Positions 25,031-33,628 of a stretch of DNA of 46,254 bases are shown piece by piece (position 1 is the first letter of the stretch; each line of letters opens with the position of its first letter). Source of the DNA: IDS-8 sp964424805. Its GTDB lineage: Bacteria; Pseudomonadota; Gammaproteobacteria; Steroidobacterales; Woeseiaceae. Under the pieces are notes generated by a model. The model ran no database searches. It saw nothing but the letters and a program-made list of their open reading frames with translations, and was not told where the DNA came from. Location of the stretch: positions 1 through 46,254 of the forward strand of contig CAYRKH010000019.1 of the NCBI GenBank assembly GCA_964424805.1, written 5' to 3'. Both the position numbers and the translations under genes were made by a program.

Positions 25031-25519
25031 ATGGACGCAACGATAGCCTGGTATGTCGCTGCCGGCCTGCTGATCCTCGTCGGGCTGGCGGGTACCATCC
25101 TGCCGGCGCTGCCCGGCGTTCCGCTGGTGTTCGCCGGCATGTGGCTGGCGGCCTGGGTGGGGAGCTACGGCGCGATCGGGACCTGGACCGTGGTGGCGCT
25201 CGGGATTCTCGCCGGCGCCGCCGTGCTCCTCGATTTCGCCGCCGGCCTGCTCGGCGCCCGGCGGGTGCAGGCGAGCGCCGGCGCGCTCTGGGGCGCTGCA
25301 ATCGGTACGGTCGCCGGCTTGTTCTTCGGGTTGCCCGGCCTGCTGTTGGGCCCGTTCCTCGGCGCGCTCGCCGGCGAACTGGGATCGGGCGGCGGGATCA
25401 ACCGCTCGGCACGCGTCGGTATCGCCACCTGGATCGGATTGCTGTTCGGGACGCTCGCGAAGATCGCGCTGTCGTTCACGATGCTCGGAATCTTCGTCGG
25501 CGCGATCCTGATCCCCTGA
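25031..25519 (+). CDS. DUF456 membrane protein
   Basis: A 162-residue inner-membrane protein of the DUF456 family, unknown function. The hallmark AGTILPALPGVPLVFAGMWLA is at about residues 20-40. Glycine-rich helices follow (GTVAGLFFGLPGLLLGPFLG; the GxLxGPFxGAxxGE pattern is characteristic). The product ends in a hydrophobic helix (FTMLGIFVGAILIP). About four to five membrane segments are expected. It is convergent with the following lipoprotein gene, whose stop lies seven bases beyond. Confidence 0.9.
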   Translation: MDATIAWYVAAGLLILVGLAGTILPALPGVPLVFAGMWLAAWVGSYGAIGTWTVVALGILAGAAVLLDFAAGLLGARRVQASAGALWGAAIGTVAGLFFGLPGLLLGPFLGALAGELGSGGGINRSARVGIATWIGLLFGTLAKIALSFTMLGIFVGAILIP

Positions 25520-25526
25520 CCGTCCG

Positions 25527-27272
25527 TCATTCCGCCAGCGATACGTTCGACGGCATCTCGATGCCGCGCTCGGTGAACCGGATCGTGAAGGAGACGCGGC
25601 TGAAGAGATCTTCGAACGACTTCATCATGTCGCTCGTCGCCGCCATCATTTCCGCCGCCTGCGCCGCTTCCGGATCGTCGGACTGCGCGATGCCGGTCGT
25701 GATGGCGCTGCCGAGAAAGCCGTAGTAGCGGCCGGCGTCCACGTCCACGCTCAGGAACGGCTCGGGCCTGGCCGGGGCGGCCTTCAGCATATCGGTGAGC
25801 CCGCGTTCGCTGCCCGCGCCGACCGACAGCGCAAGCGCGTCATCCGTCATCGCGATATACGCGGCGTCGACCATCGAGGCCAGCGCCGGCAGCCCGAGCT
25901 TCTGCGGTTTGCCGTTCGGCTGCAGGTTGAGCGCTGCGATCTCGGGGCTGAACATCGCCCCCATCGCCACCAGCCCCTGGGGATTATCGCTCGCGAGCAG
26001 GAAGCGCATGTCGATGCTGGTCGGCGGCTGCTTCGCCTGGAAATCCAGGCCATGGATATCCTCGACCACCGCCAGGAAGCCGCGTACGCCGTACGCCACC
26101 GGCGGCAGCGGCTGCTGCAGGGCCGCCTTGCCCCGGGCCACGCCCGCCTGCAGGTCGGCAAACAGCTCGCATTCATACGGGTTCGCTTCCATGGCCGCCA
26201 GCCTGGCCGCATAGAATTCCCGCGCGGCCGCGAGATCGAGACTCATACCGAAGGAAAAGAGCCCTTCCTGCTCCCGGCCCAGGCCCGGTACCGGCGCCGT
26301 GATCGTCTGCAGGCCGGCCGCCAGGTCGCGGCGCAGCTCGAACACGGAGTTGGTGGCGATGTTGCGCGCCGTCAGCGCCGTGTAGCCGGTGACGATCCTC
26401 GGCACGATGCCGGCCATGGAACGGATTTCCGCCCTGCAGGCGTCCGTGAGCGCCGTGGCGTCGTGATCCATGCTGGCCAGCAGCCACTGGTTGACTCCGG
26501 ACTGCTCGTCCAGGAACGTCGCCGCCAGTCGCTGGATGTCGATCATGCCGAGGCCGTACTCCAGGTACCCGTAGGTTGCGGCGAGCTCCGCCAGGGCACC
26601 CGAGGCCGCAATGCTGGTTCGGGGCAGCGTGAGCCCCAGCACGGACTTGAGCAGGTCCTCCGGCAGCTCGGCCGGCACGAAGCTCACCACCAGCTGGTCG
26701 TCGATGACGGCGACGATGAACCTGCCCTGCTCATCGGCGGCGTAGCGATACGAGTGACCGTCAACGGCGGCGACGGCCATCTTGCCGCCGGCTTTCGCTT
26801 CCAGCTCTGCGAACGTCCGCTCGAACAACGCGCCGTCGCTCAGCGTGACCCGGAGCACCGGCAGCAGGCCGACGCCGTACAACGCGGCCGTGGAGTTCTC
26901 GTCGATGCCGGCGGCCGGGATACCCTCCGGTGTGACCATGGCCGCCAGCTCATCGAGAATCGCCGTGAGGCGCTCGATTCTTTCGGCGGCTTCTGCGGAC
27001 TGCTCCGCCTCCTCTTCGGCGGCCTGGCTCAGCGCCGCGCGAAGCATCTGCGGATACGCCTGCATGACCTGCCGGGTCCCGGCGCCCAGCTTTGCGCGAA
27101 CGTCGTCGGGAATGCGCTTCGTCATCGCCAGCACGTAGGGCGTCTCGGCCGGCACGTAGCGGAGGATGCCTTCCCCGGAGGTGAGCCCGGTCTCCGGCTT
27201 GCCTGAGCAAGCCGCCAGCGCCAGGACGAGCGCGCCACACAGGAAAGTCTTGCGAACGGCGCTACGCATCAT
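25527..27272 (-). CDS. Large hypothetical lipoprotein
   Basis: A 581-residue predicted outer-membrane or periplasmic lipoprotein. The signal peptide ends in a lipobox (LALAAC, Cys22). The mature part begins with a segment (GILRYVPAETPYVLAMTKRI) that reads like proteins tolerating an FPVxY-type strand, then an Ala/Glu-rich coiled coil at about 75-120 (SQAAEEEAEQSAEAAERIER). The rest is mixed alpha/beta with two related halves possible (FAELEAKAGGKMAVAAVDGHSYRY; FLSVDVDAGRYYGFLG). I do not recognise the family. GGAGAT seven bases upstream supports the ATG at 27272. It is convergent with DUF456 and divergent from the acetyltransferase. Confidence 0.8.
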   Translation of the reverse strand: MMRSAVRKTFLCGALVLALAACSGKPETGLTSGEGILRYVPAETPYVLAMTKRIPDDVRAKLGAGTRQVMQAYPQMLRAALSQAAEEEAEQSAEAAERIERLTAILDELAAMVTPEGIPAAGIDENSTAALYGVGLLPVLRVTLSDGALFERTFAELEAKAGGKMAVAAVDGHSYRYAADEQGRFIVAVIDDQLVVSFVPAELPEDLLKSVLGLTLPRTSIAASGALAELAATYGYLEYGLGMIDIQRLAATFLDEQSGVNQWLLASMDHDATALTDACRAEIRSMAGIVPRIVTGYTALTARNIATNSVFELRRDLAAGLQTITAPVPGLGREQEGLFSFGMSLDLAAAREFYAARLAAMEANPYECELFADLQAGVARGKAALQQPLPPVAYGVRGFLAVVEDIHGLDFQAKQPPTSIDMRFLLASDNPQGLVAMGAMFSPEIAALNLQPNGKPQKLGLPALASMVDAAYIAMTDDALALSVGAGSERGLTDMLKAAPARPEPFLSVDVDAGRYYGFLGSAITTGIAQSDDPEAAQAAEMMAATSDMMKSFEDLFSRVSFTIRFTERGIEMPSNVSLAE

Positions 27273-27384
27273 GTTGTATCTCCGGGAAAATGGACCGGCA
27301 GGATAATGGCGTGAGGGGGCGGGGTCGCGGACCGGTGTCACAGTTGTTTTCCAGGCCGGATTATACCCGTTGTATCATGAGGGA

Positions 27385-27858
27385 ATGATTCGCGATGTAG
27401 AACGGGGCGATTTGGAGACGGTGCTGGCGTTGAACGAGGCGGCGGTCCCGCACGTGAACTCGGTGCCGATGGCGCAGATGGAAAAATTCCGCCGGGAGGC
27501 AGCCTATTTCCGGGTGGCCCTCGTCGACGGCGGCGTCGCGGCTTACCTGGTCGGGCTGACGCCGGACGCCGACTACGGCAGTCTCAACTTCCGCTGGTTC
27601 AAGGCGCGCTACGCGGATTTCGCTTACGTCGACCGCGTCGCGGTCGCCGAGGAGGCGCGGCGCCTGGGGCTCGGAAGTGCGCTGTACGAGGATTTCGAGC
27701 AGCACTTCACCGGCCGCGCGGCCCGGCTTGCCTGCGAGGTGAACCTGCGGCCGCCGAACGAGGTGTCGATGGCCTTCCACCGGCGGCACGGCTTCGTGCA
27801 GGTCGGGGAGCAGCCGGTCGACGGCAAGACCGTCGCGATGCTGGTGAAGGAGTTGTAG
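27385..27858 (+). CDS. GNAT-family N-acetyltransferase
   Basis: A 157-residue acetyltransferase of the GNAT superfamily, using acetyl-CoA. The N-terminus IRDVERGDLETVLALNEAAV is typical. The acetyl-CoA binding motif A is VDRVAVAEEARRLGLGSALYEDFEQH near residues 80-105 (the R/QxxGxG/A loop is RRLGLGSA), and motif B is AFHRRHGFVQVGEQP near 130-145. The substrate is unknown. The ATG at 27385 is preferred by family N-termini, but GAGGGA is immediately adjacent to it, too close for a normal ribosome site; an upstream TTG (27370) is possible. Confidence 0.85.
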   Translation: MIRDVERGDLETVLALNEAAVPHVNSVPMAQMEKFRREAAYFRVALVDGGVAAYLVGLTPDADYGSLNFRWFKARYADFAYVDRVAVAEEARRLGLGSALYEDFEQHFTGRAARLACEVNLRPPNEVSMAFHRRHGFVQVGEQPVDGKTVAMLVKEL

Positions 27859-27870
27859 GCGCGATCCACG

Positions 27871-27876
27871 TATAAT
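27871..27876 (+). promoter_or_regulatory. Possible -10 element before typA
   Basis: A perfect TATAAT lies at 27871-27876, 36 bases before the typA ATG and just after the stop of the acetyltransferase gene. No clear -35 was seen at normal spacing, so it remains tentative. Confidence 0.35.
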
Positions 27877-27911
27877 GCGCCGCCTTCCGGCCGGGGCCGG
27901 GACCGCTCCCT

Positions 27912-29735
27912 ATGTCCACCGTAGAATACCTTCGCAACATCGCCATCATCGCGCATGTCGATCACGGCAAGACCACGCTCGTCGACCGGCTGCTGCAGCA
28001 GTCCGGCACCCTCGGGCCGCGGGCGGCCGTGCCCGACCGCGTGCTCGACTCGAACGACCTCGAGCGCGAACGCGGCATCACCATCCTGGCGAAGAACACC
28101 GCCATCCGCTGGGGCGACTACCGCATCAACATCGTGGATACGCCGGGCCACGCGGACTTCGGCGGCGAGGTCGAGCGCGTACTCTCCATGGTCGACAGCG
28201 TGCTGCTGCTGGTCGACGCGGTCGACGGCCCCATGCCGCAGACCCGCTTCGTCACCCAGAAGGCCTTCGCGCGCGGACTCAGGCCCGTGGTCGTCATCAA
28301 CAAGGTGGACCGGGACGGCGCCCGCCCCGAGTGGGTACTGAACCAGACCTTCGACCTTTTCGACCGGCTCGGCGCGACCGACGAGCAGCTCGACTTCCCG
28401 GTCGTTTACGCCTCCGCGCTGGAGGGATACGCCGGCCTCGTCCCCGACGTTCGCGACGGCGACATGACGCCGCTGTTCGAATGCATCGCAAGCCAGGTAC
28501 CGCCGCCGGACGTGGACGTCGCCGGCCCGCTGCAGCTGCAGATTTCGAGCCTTGCCTACGACCCGTACGTCGGCGTGCTCGGCATCGGCCGCATCCGCCG
28601 CGGCCGCATCGAAGCCAACCAGGCCGTGAGCGTGGTCGCCGCCGACGGCACCGTCCGCCGGGCGCGCGTGCTGGAGCTGTTCGGCTTCCACGGTCTCGAG
28701 CGCCGCCGGATAGCGTCGGCCGGCGCCGGCGACATCGTCGTGCTTTCGGGGCTGGACGAGCTCAACATCTCCGACACGATCTGCCCCCGCGACAGGCCCG
28801 ACGCCCTGCCACCGCTCGCGGTCGACGAGCCGACCATCAGCATGAACTTCCTGGTCAACAAGTCGCCGTTCGCCGGGCGCGAAGGCAAGTACCTGACCAG
28901 CCGCCAGATTCGGGAGCGCCTCGAGCAGGAGCTGAAGCACAACGTGGCGCTGCGCGTCAGCCCTACCGACGACCCTGACAAGTTCCGCGTCTCCGGCCGC
29001 GGCGAGCTGCACCTGTCGGTGCTGATCGAGACCATGCGGCGCGAGGGTTTCGAGCTCGCCGTCTCGCGGCCGGAGGTTATCCTGCAGGAGATCGACGGCG
29101 TCGCGCACGAACCGTGGGAGCAGCTCACGGTGGACCTCGAGGACAGCTACCAGGGCGCCGTCATGTCGCGCCTCGCCGAGCGCCGCGGTGAGCTGCTCGA
29201 CATGACACCGGACGGCCGCGGCCGCGTGCGGCTCGACTACCGCATCCCGACCCGCGGGCTCATCGGCTTCCGCACCGAGTTCCTGACCGCGACCTCCGGC
29301 ACGGGGCTCATCTATCACGTGTTCGAGAAGTACGACCGGCATATCCCGCTCGGCATCGGCCAGCGCCAGAACGGCGTGCTGGTGTCCATGGTCACCGGCA
29401 AGGCGCTTGCCTACGCGCTCTATAATCTCCAGGAGCGGGGACGGCTGCTCATCGGCCACGGCGAGGAAGTGTATGAAGGCATGATCATCGGCATCCACTC
29501 ACGGCAGAATGACCTGGCGGTGAACCCGACGAAGGCAAAGCAGCTCACCAACATCCGCGCCGCCGGCAGCGACGAGAACATCCTGCTCACGCCGCCGGTG
29601 CGCTTCTCCCTGGAACAGGCGCTGGAATTCATCGATGACGATGAATTACTTGAGATAACACCTTCAACTATCCGAATTAGAAAGAAAAAACTGAAGGAGC
29701 ACGAGCGCAAGCGCGAGCTCCGGCTGCACGGATGA
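27912..29735 (+). CDS. typA: Ribosome-associated GTPase TypA/BipA
   Basis: TypA (BipA) is a translational GTPase that binds the ribosome, aids 50S assembly and affects growth at low temperature. The 607-residue length is typical. The G motifs are clear: G1 AHVDHGKTT at about 13-21, the G2 region ERERGITILAKNTAI, G3 DTPGHADFGGEVER, and G4 NKVD. The C-terminal half contains the family-specific LTPPVRFSLEQALEFIDDDELLEITP and the basic tail IRKKKLKEHERKR. The stop overlaps the srkA start (ATGA), so the two are translationally coupled. Confidence 0.98.
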   Translation: MSTVEYLRNIAIIAHVDHGKTTLVDRLLQQSGTLGPRAAVPDRVLDSNDLERERGITILAKNTAIRWGDYRINIVDTPGHADFGGEVERVLSMVDSVLLLVDAVDGPMPQTRFVTQKAFARGLRPVVVINKVDRDGARPEWVLNQTFDLFDRLGATDEQLDFPVVYASALEGYAGLVPDVRDGDMTPLFECIASQVPPPDVDVAGPLQLQISSLAYDPYVGVLGIGRIRRGRIEANQAVSVVAADGTVRRARVLELFGFHGLERRRIASAGAGDIVVLSGLDELNISDTICPRDRPDALPPLAVDEPTISMNFLVNKSPFAGREGKYLTSRQIRERLEQELKHNVALRVSPTDDPDKFRVSGRGELHLSVLIETMRREGFELAVSRPEVILQEIDGVAHEPWEQLTVDLEDSYQGAVMSRLAERRGELLDMTPDGRGRVRLDYRIPTRGLIGFRTEFLTATSGTGLIYHVFEKYDRHIPLGIGQRQNGVLVSMVTGKALAYALYNLQERGRLLIGHGEEVYEGMIIGIHSRQNDLAVNPTKAKQLTNIRAAGSDENILLTPPVRFSLEQALEFIDDDELLEITPSTIRIRKKKLKEHERKRELRLHG

Positions 29736-30757
29736 CGGACCGCAACGCGCCCATGGCCCCCGATCCGGTGCTGGATCCCGACCACGCGTTCGCCGAGCTG
29801 CGCCCGGACGACATCCTGGAGCCGCTCGAAGCGCTCGGGTTCCCCGTGGACGGCCGCCTGCTCGCGCTGAACAGCTACGAGAACCGCGTCTACCGCGTGG
29901 GGATCGAGAACGGGGAGCCGGTGGTCGCCAAGTTTTACCGGCCGGGGCGCTGGAGCGACGAGGCGATCCTCGAGGAACACCGCTTCACGTCCGAGCTCGC
30001 CGGCCAGGAAATCCCGGTCGTGCCGCCCTTCGAGCATGACGGACGCACCCTGCACCACTCGGGACCGTTTCGCGTCGCCGTCTTCCCCTGCCGCGGGGGC
30101 CGCTCGCCGGAGACGGACGCGGCCGACGTGCTCAAACAGCTGGGGCGCCTGGTCGCACGCATGCACCTGCAGGGGGAAACGCGGACCTTCGAGCACCGGC
30201 CGCGCATCGACATCCAGTCCTACGGGGTCGAGTCACGGCGCTACCTGGTCGAGCAGGACTTCATTCCGCCGGAGCTGCTCGACGCCTACGAAAGCGTGGC
30301 GGAGCACCTGCTCGACAACGTCGCCGGCTGCTTCGAGCGCGCCGGGCGCGTGCGCGAGATCCGGCTGCACGCCGACTTCCATCCCGGCAACGTGCTGCAC
30401 GACGGCGAGGAATTTTTCATCGTCGATTTCGACGACGTGCGCAGCGGCCCGGCGGTGCAGGATCTCTGGATGTTCCTGTCGGGCGGACGCGAGGAACAGG
30501 CACCGCAGCTCGCCGCACTTCTCGAAGGCTACGAGGAATTCCGGCGCTTCGACGCCCGTGAGCTGCACCTCGTCGAGGCGCTGCGCTCCCTCCGCATCAT
30601 GCACTACGCGGCCTGGCTCGCCCGCCGCTGGGACGATCCCGCTTTCCGTATCGCTTTCCCCTGGTTCGACACGCCGCGTTACTGGGACGAGCACATCCTG
30701 GCCCTCCGCGAGCAGGCGGCGCTGACGCAGGAGCCGCCGCTGCCGTGGCTGACCTAG
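29732..30757 (+). CDS. srkA: Stress response kinase A (SrkA / YihE)
   Basis: SrkA is a Ser/Thr kinase of the aminoglycoside-phosphotransferase fold, linked to stress survival and counteraction of MazEF-type killing in E. coli. The 341-residue product shows ALNSYENRVYRVGIENGEPVVAKFYRPGRW near residues 48-75 (ATP-binding lobe with the lysine), the catalytic loop LHADFHPGNVLHD near 210 and the metal-binding IVDFDDVRSGP right after. Its start overlaps the typA stop (ATGA), so translation is coupled. The gene ends 156 bases before the lipoprotein cluster. Confidence 0.95.
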   Translation: MTDRNAPMAPDPVLDPDHAFAELRPDDILEPLEALGFPVDGRLLALNSYENRVYRVGIENGEPVVAKFYRPGRWSDEAILEEHRFTSELAGQEIPVVPPFEHDGRTLHHSGPFRVAVFPCRGGRSPETDAADVLKQLGRLVARMHLQGETRTFEHRPRIDIQSYGVESRRYLVEQDFIPPELLDAYESVAEHLLDNVAGCFERAGRVREIRLHADFHPGNVLHDGEEFFIVDFDDVRSGPAVQDLWMFLSGGREEQAPQLAALLEGYEEFRRFDARELHLVEALRSLRIMHYAAWLARRWDDPAFRIAFPWFDTPRYWDEHILALREQAALTQEPPLPWLT

Positions 30758-30913
30758 GCCTGCCCGCTACGCCCCGGGGAATATTTGCGCTGTTCCCCCG
30801 CCCGGTCTAAAGTCGAAGTATCGATGCCGCGGGGCTGCCGGCGGAACTCCGGAGCTCCGGAATGCTCTGATAAGGGATAAACGCCGCGTGCCGGTCCTGT
30901 CCGGGATTCCAGA

Positions 30914-31672
30914 TTGAACGCAAAGCGCCTCAAGCCGTTCCCCGTTGCAATATTGATTGCACTGTCCGCTTGCTCCACTCACGTCACCCTCCGGAACCCC
31001 ACGATCCCCGACCCCCTCATCGAAACGCGGCCGCTCTCGGTGGCGGTGCGGTATCCCGAGGCGTTCCAGCATTACGTCCACAAGGAAAAAGTCATCGGCA
31101 AGGATGAGTGGACGATCGACATGGGCCGGGCCAACAAAATGCTGTTCACGCGCCTTTTCGGCGCCATGTTCGCCAACTGCACGGTGATCGGGGAAGAGCC
31201 CAAGCTCGCCGATGACCAGGAGGCCCTGCCGTGTAGTTTCGTGCCTCCGGACACCGATCCGGGCACGCTGTCGGTCGATGCCCTCCTCGAGCCCAGCATC
31301 GACGCGTTCGAGTTTTCGGTGCCGGAGCAGAGCCAGACGGATTCATTCGCCGTGTGGATCCGCTACCGGTTGAAGATCTTCGACGCAGAAGGCAACGAGA
31401 TCGCGAACTGGCCGCTCAGTGCGTACGGCAAGGCGCTGAGCGGCATGATGGGCGGCGACGAGGCGCTGCGCCACGCGGCCGTGCTGGCCATGCGCGACGC
31501 CGCCGCGCTCGTCATCCTGCAGATGGACAAATCGCAGCGCATCAGCGCGCTGGTCGCGGCGAGGCGCACGCAGACCGCCAACACCGATGCCGACGGCGTG
31601 ATCAAAACGCTGCCCGTCAACAAGGCTTTAACGACCGCTACCTCGGAGGAACGGCAAGATGATTCCGGCTAG
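30914..31672 (+). CDS. Hypothetical lipoprotein A of the cluster
   Basis: A 252-residue predicted lipoprotein, start TTG at 30914 (no ATG fits the signal peptide). The signal peptide MNAKRLKPFPVAILIALSAC ends in a lipobox (Cys20). The mature part has LSVAVRYPEAFQHYVHKEK and DMGRANKMLFTRLFGAMF, then FSVPEQSQTDSFAVWIRYRL, reminiscent of envelope lipoproteins with a DUF-type fold, but I do not recognise the family. The last residues overlap the next gene by 14 bases, so translation is coupled. It opens the run of co-directional genes 30914-36332. Confidence 0.75.
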   Translation: MNAKRLKPFPVAILIALSACSTHVTLRNPTIPDPLIETRPLSVAVRYPEAFQHYVHKEKVIGKDEWTIDMGRANKMLFTRLFGAMFANCTVIGEEPKLADDQEALPCSFVPPDTDPGTLSVDALLEPSIDAFEFSVPEQSQTDSFAVWIRYRLKIFDAEGNEIANWPLSAYGKALSGMMGGDEALRHAAVLAMRDAAALVILQMDKSQRISALVAARRTQTANTDADGVIKTLPVNKALTTATSEERQDDSG

Positions 31673-32363
31673 GCTGAATCGGATCGCTTTCTACAGCGGG
31701 CGGGGGATCATGATCGCGGCGCTCGCCGCGGGTTTATCCGGCTGCGTGACGTCGCGCGTGGAAGACGTGCGCCAGGAAGCAACCGGCTACATGCCCGGTG
31801 ACGGCGTCGTCATCATGGCGAAGAGCTACCATCTCGGCAACGAAACGGAAGCCGGCTTCATCAACTGCGTCGGCGAAGAGATCGCCGAGGGCAACTCGGG
31901 GCTGCGCGTCATCCCGCATAACGAATTCGTAGACGCCCTGTTCCCGTGGTTCGAGCCGCGCACCGCGCCGGCCGAGAGCAAGAGCCTGCCGGAGTTGATG
32001 CAGCGTCCGGGAGTAGCGGACATGATCGAACAGAAAGGCGTCCGCTACGTCGTCTGGCTGGACGGCAGCACGGACCGCGTCGCCAGCGGCGGCAGCATGT
32101 CCTGCGCGGCCGGCCCCGGCGGCGGCGGCTGCTTCGGGTTCGCCTGGTGGCAGAACGACGCCAAGTACGAGGCATCGGTCTGGGACCTGCAGGGTTTGGA
32201 GGACGCCGGCACCGTAAGCGCCGATGTCAGCGGCACCTCGTTCCTGCCGGCGATCGTCATCCCGATCCCGCTGATCGCACGCACCCAGTCGCACGCCTGT
32301 GGCGGCCTTGCGGAACAGCTGAAGCTGTTCATCGTCGGCGACCAGGCCAAGAAAGCCACCTAG
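31659..32363 (+). CDS. Hypothetical lipoprotein B of the cluster
   Basis: A 234-residue predicted lipoprotein. Hydrophobic stretch and lipobox AAGLSGC (Cys29). GGAGGA at 31645-31650 is eight bases before the ATG at 31659. The mature part has GDGVVIMAKSYHLGNETEAG, a Gly/Cys-rich run (AAGPGGGGCFGFAWW) and a hydrophobic strand before the end (AIVIPIPLIART). Cysteines in the mature region may form disulfides. I do not recognise the family. It starts inside the end of lipoprotein A, so the two are almost certainly a functional pair. Confidence 0.8.
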   Translation: MIPARLNRIAFYSGRGIMIAALAAGLSGCVTSRVEDVRQEATGYMPGDGVVIMAKSYHLGNETEAGFINCVGEEIAEGNSGLRVIPHNEFVDALFPWFEPRTAPAESKSLPELMQRPGVADMIEQKGVRYVVWLDGSTDRVASGGSMSCAAGPGGGGCFGFAWWQNDAKYEASVWDLQGLEDAGTVSADVSGTSFLPAIVIPIPLIARTQSHACGGLAEQLKLFIVGDQAKKAT

Positions 32364-32368
32364 GCCCG

Positions 32369-33628
32369 TTGCACAGGACAGCCCATGTCCCGCGGCTGCT
32401 GCTGCTTGCCGCGTTAGCCGCCGGCGCGCCGGGCTGCGGGTCTTCCGCGGTCGCGGCCGGCGACGACGACGGCCGCGTCTACGGCCTGCACTACGTCGTG
32501 ACCCCCGATCCGGCCGCCGAAGGCGCCCGCGTCGAGCTCACGCTCGAACAGGACAAGGATTACCTGCGCGAACTGGACATGTCGCTCCTCGAGGGCCGCA
32601 TCAGCGACGTGAAGGGCAGCGGCGAGGTCGCGATTCGTGACGGCCGGGTAACGTGGCTGCCGCCGGAAGAAGGCGGGCGGCTGAGCTGGTTCGTGCATAT
32701 TCGCCACCTGCGCGGCGAGGATACGTACGATGCCTGGATGGCTCACGAGTGGGCCCTCTTCCGCGGCGAGGACATCATCCCGTCGGCGGACACGCGCACG
32801 ATGCGGGGCGCTCGCAGCGACACCACGCTCACGTTCAACCTGCCCAGGGGCTGGTCGTCGATCACGCCCTACGCCGGCAACGACGACACGTTCGAGATCG
32901 ACAACCCGAAGCGCCGCTTCGACACGCCGACGGGATGGATCGTGCTCGGCGACCTCGGCGTGCGCATCGACACGATCTCCGGGGTGCGCGTAACGGTGGC
33001 GGGACCGACCGGTTTCAGTATCCGGCGCCTCGATATCCTCGCGTTCCTGCACTGGACCCTGCCGGAGGTCCTGCGGCTGCTGCCGGATTTTCCCGAGCGG
33101 CTGACGGTCGTGAGCGCCGGACAGCCGATGTGGCGCGGCGCGCTGTCCGCGCCGCAATCGTTCTACCTGCACGCCGACCGCCCGCTCATCAGCGAGAACG
33201 GCACGAGCACGCTGCTGCATGAAGTCATGCACGTCGGCATGGGGCTGTCGGCGGAAGACGGCGCCGACTGGATCGTCGAGGGCTTCGCCGACTACTACGC
33301 GCTCGAACTGCTGCGGCGTACCGGCGGGATGGGGCAGCGGCGCTTCGAGATCGTGCATCGGGGCCTTGCCGAATGGGGCAGCGAAACGTCGAATTTGTGC
33401 GCCACGCGCTCCAGCGGCAGCCGCACGGCGCTGGCCGTGAGCATCCTGCGTGACGTGGACGCCGGGATCCGGGACGCCACGCACGGCAGCTCGAGCCTCG
33501 ACGACGTGCTGGCCGAGCTTACGGAGCTGGATCGGAAGATCACCGTCGAACGCTTCCGCGAGATGGTCGCCGGTGTGGCCGGCGGACCGCTGGAGGCTCT
33601 CGAGAACCTGCCCGGATGCCCGGATTGA
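32369..33628 (+). CDS. Predicted exported HExxH metallopeptidase (lipoprotein-like)
   Basis: A 419-residue product read from TTG at 32369, five bases after the lipoprotein B stop; this start is an inference since no ATG lies before the signal peptide. The hydrophobic stretch ends in a lipobox-like AGAPGC (Cys23). The zinc motif HEVMH is at residues 284-288 with a third ligand Glu304 in WIVEGFADYY, the gluzincin pattern of the M1/M61 clans. An N-terminal beta domain (about 40-260) resembles the M61 (glycyl aminopeptidase) arrangement. Peptidase activity is predicted, the substrate unknown. The stop overlaps the start of the AAA ATPase by 13 bases. Confidence 0.75.
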   Translation: MHRTAHVPRLLLLAALAAGAPGCGSSAVAAGDDDGRVYGLHYVVTPDPAAEGARVELTLEQDKDYLRELDMSLLEGRISDVKGSGEVAIRDGRVTWLPPEEGGRLSWFVHIRHLRGEDTYDAWMAHEWALFRGEDIIPSADTRTMRGARSDTTLTFNLPRGWSSITPYAGNDDTFEIDNPKRRFDTPTGWIVLGDLGVRIDTISGVRVTVAGPTGFSIRRLDILAFLHWTLPEVLRLLPDFPERLTVVSAGQPMWRGALSAPQSFYLHADRPLISENGTSTLLHEVMHVGMGLSAEDGADWIVEGFADYYALELLRRTGGMGQRRFEIVHRGLAEWGSETSNLCATRSSGSRTALAVSILRDVDAGIRDATHGSSSLDDVLAELTELDRKITVERFREMVAGVAGGPLEALENLPGCPD

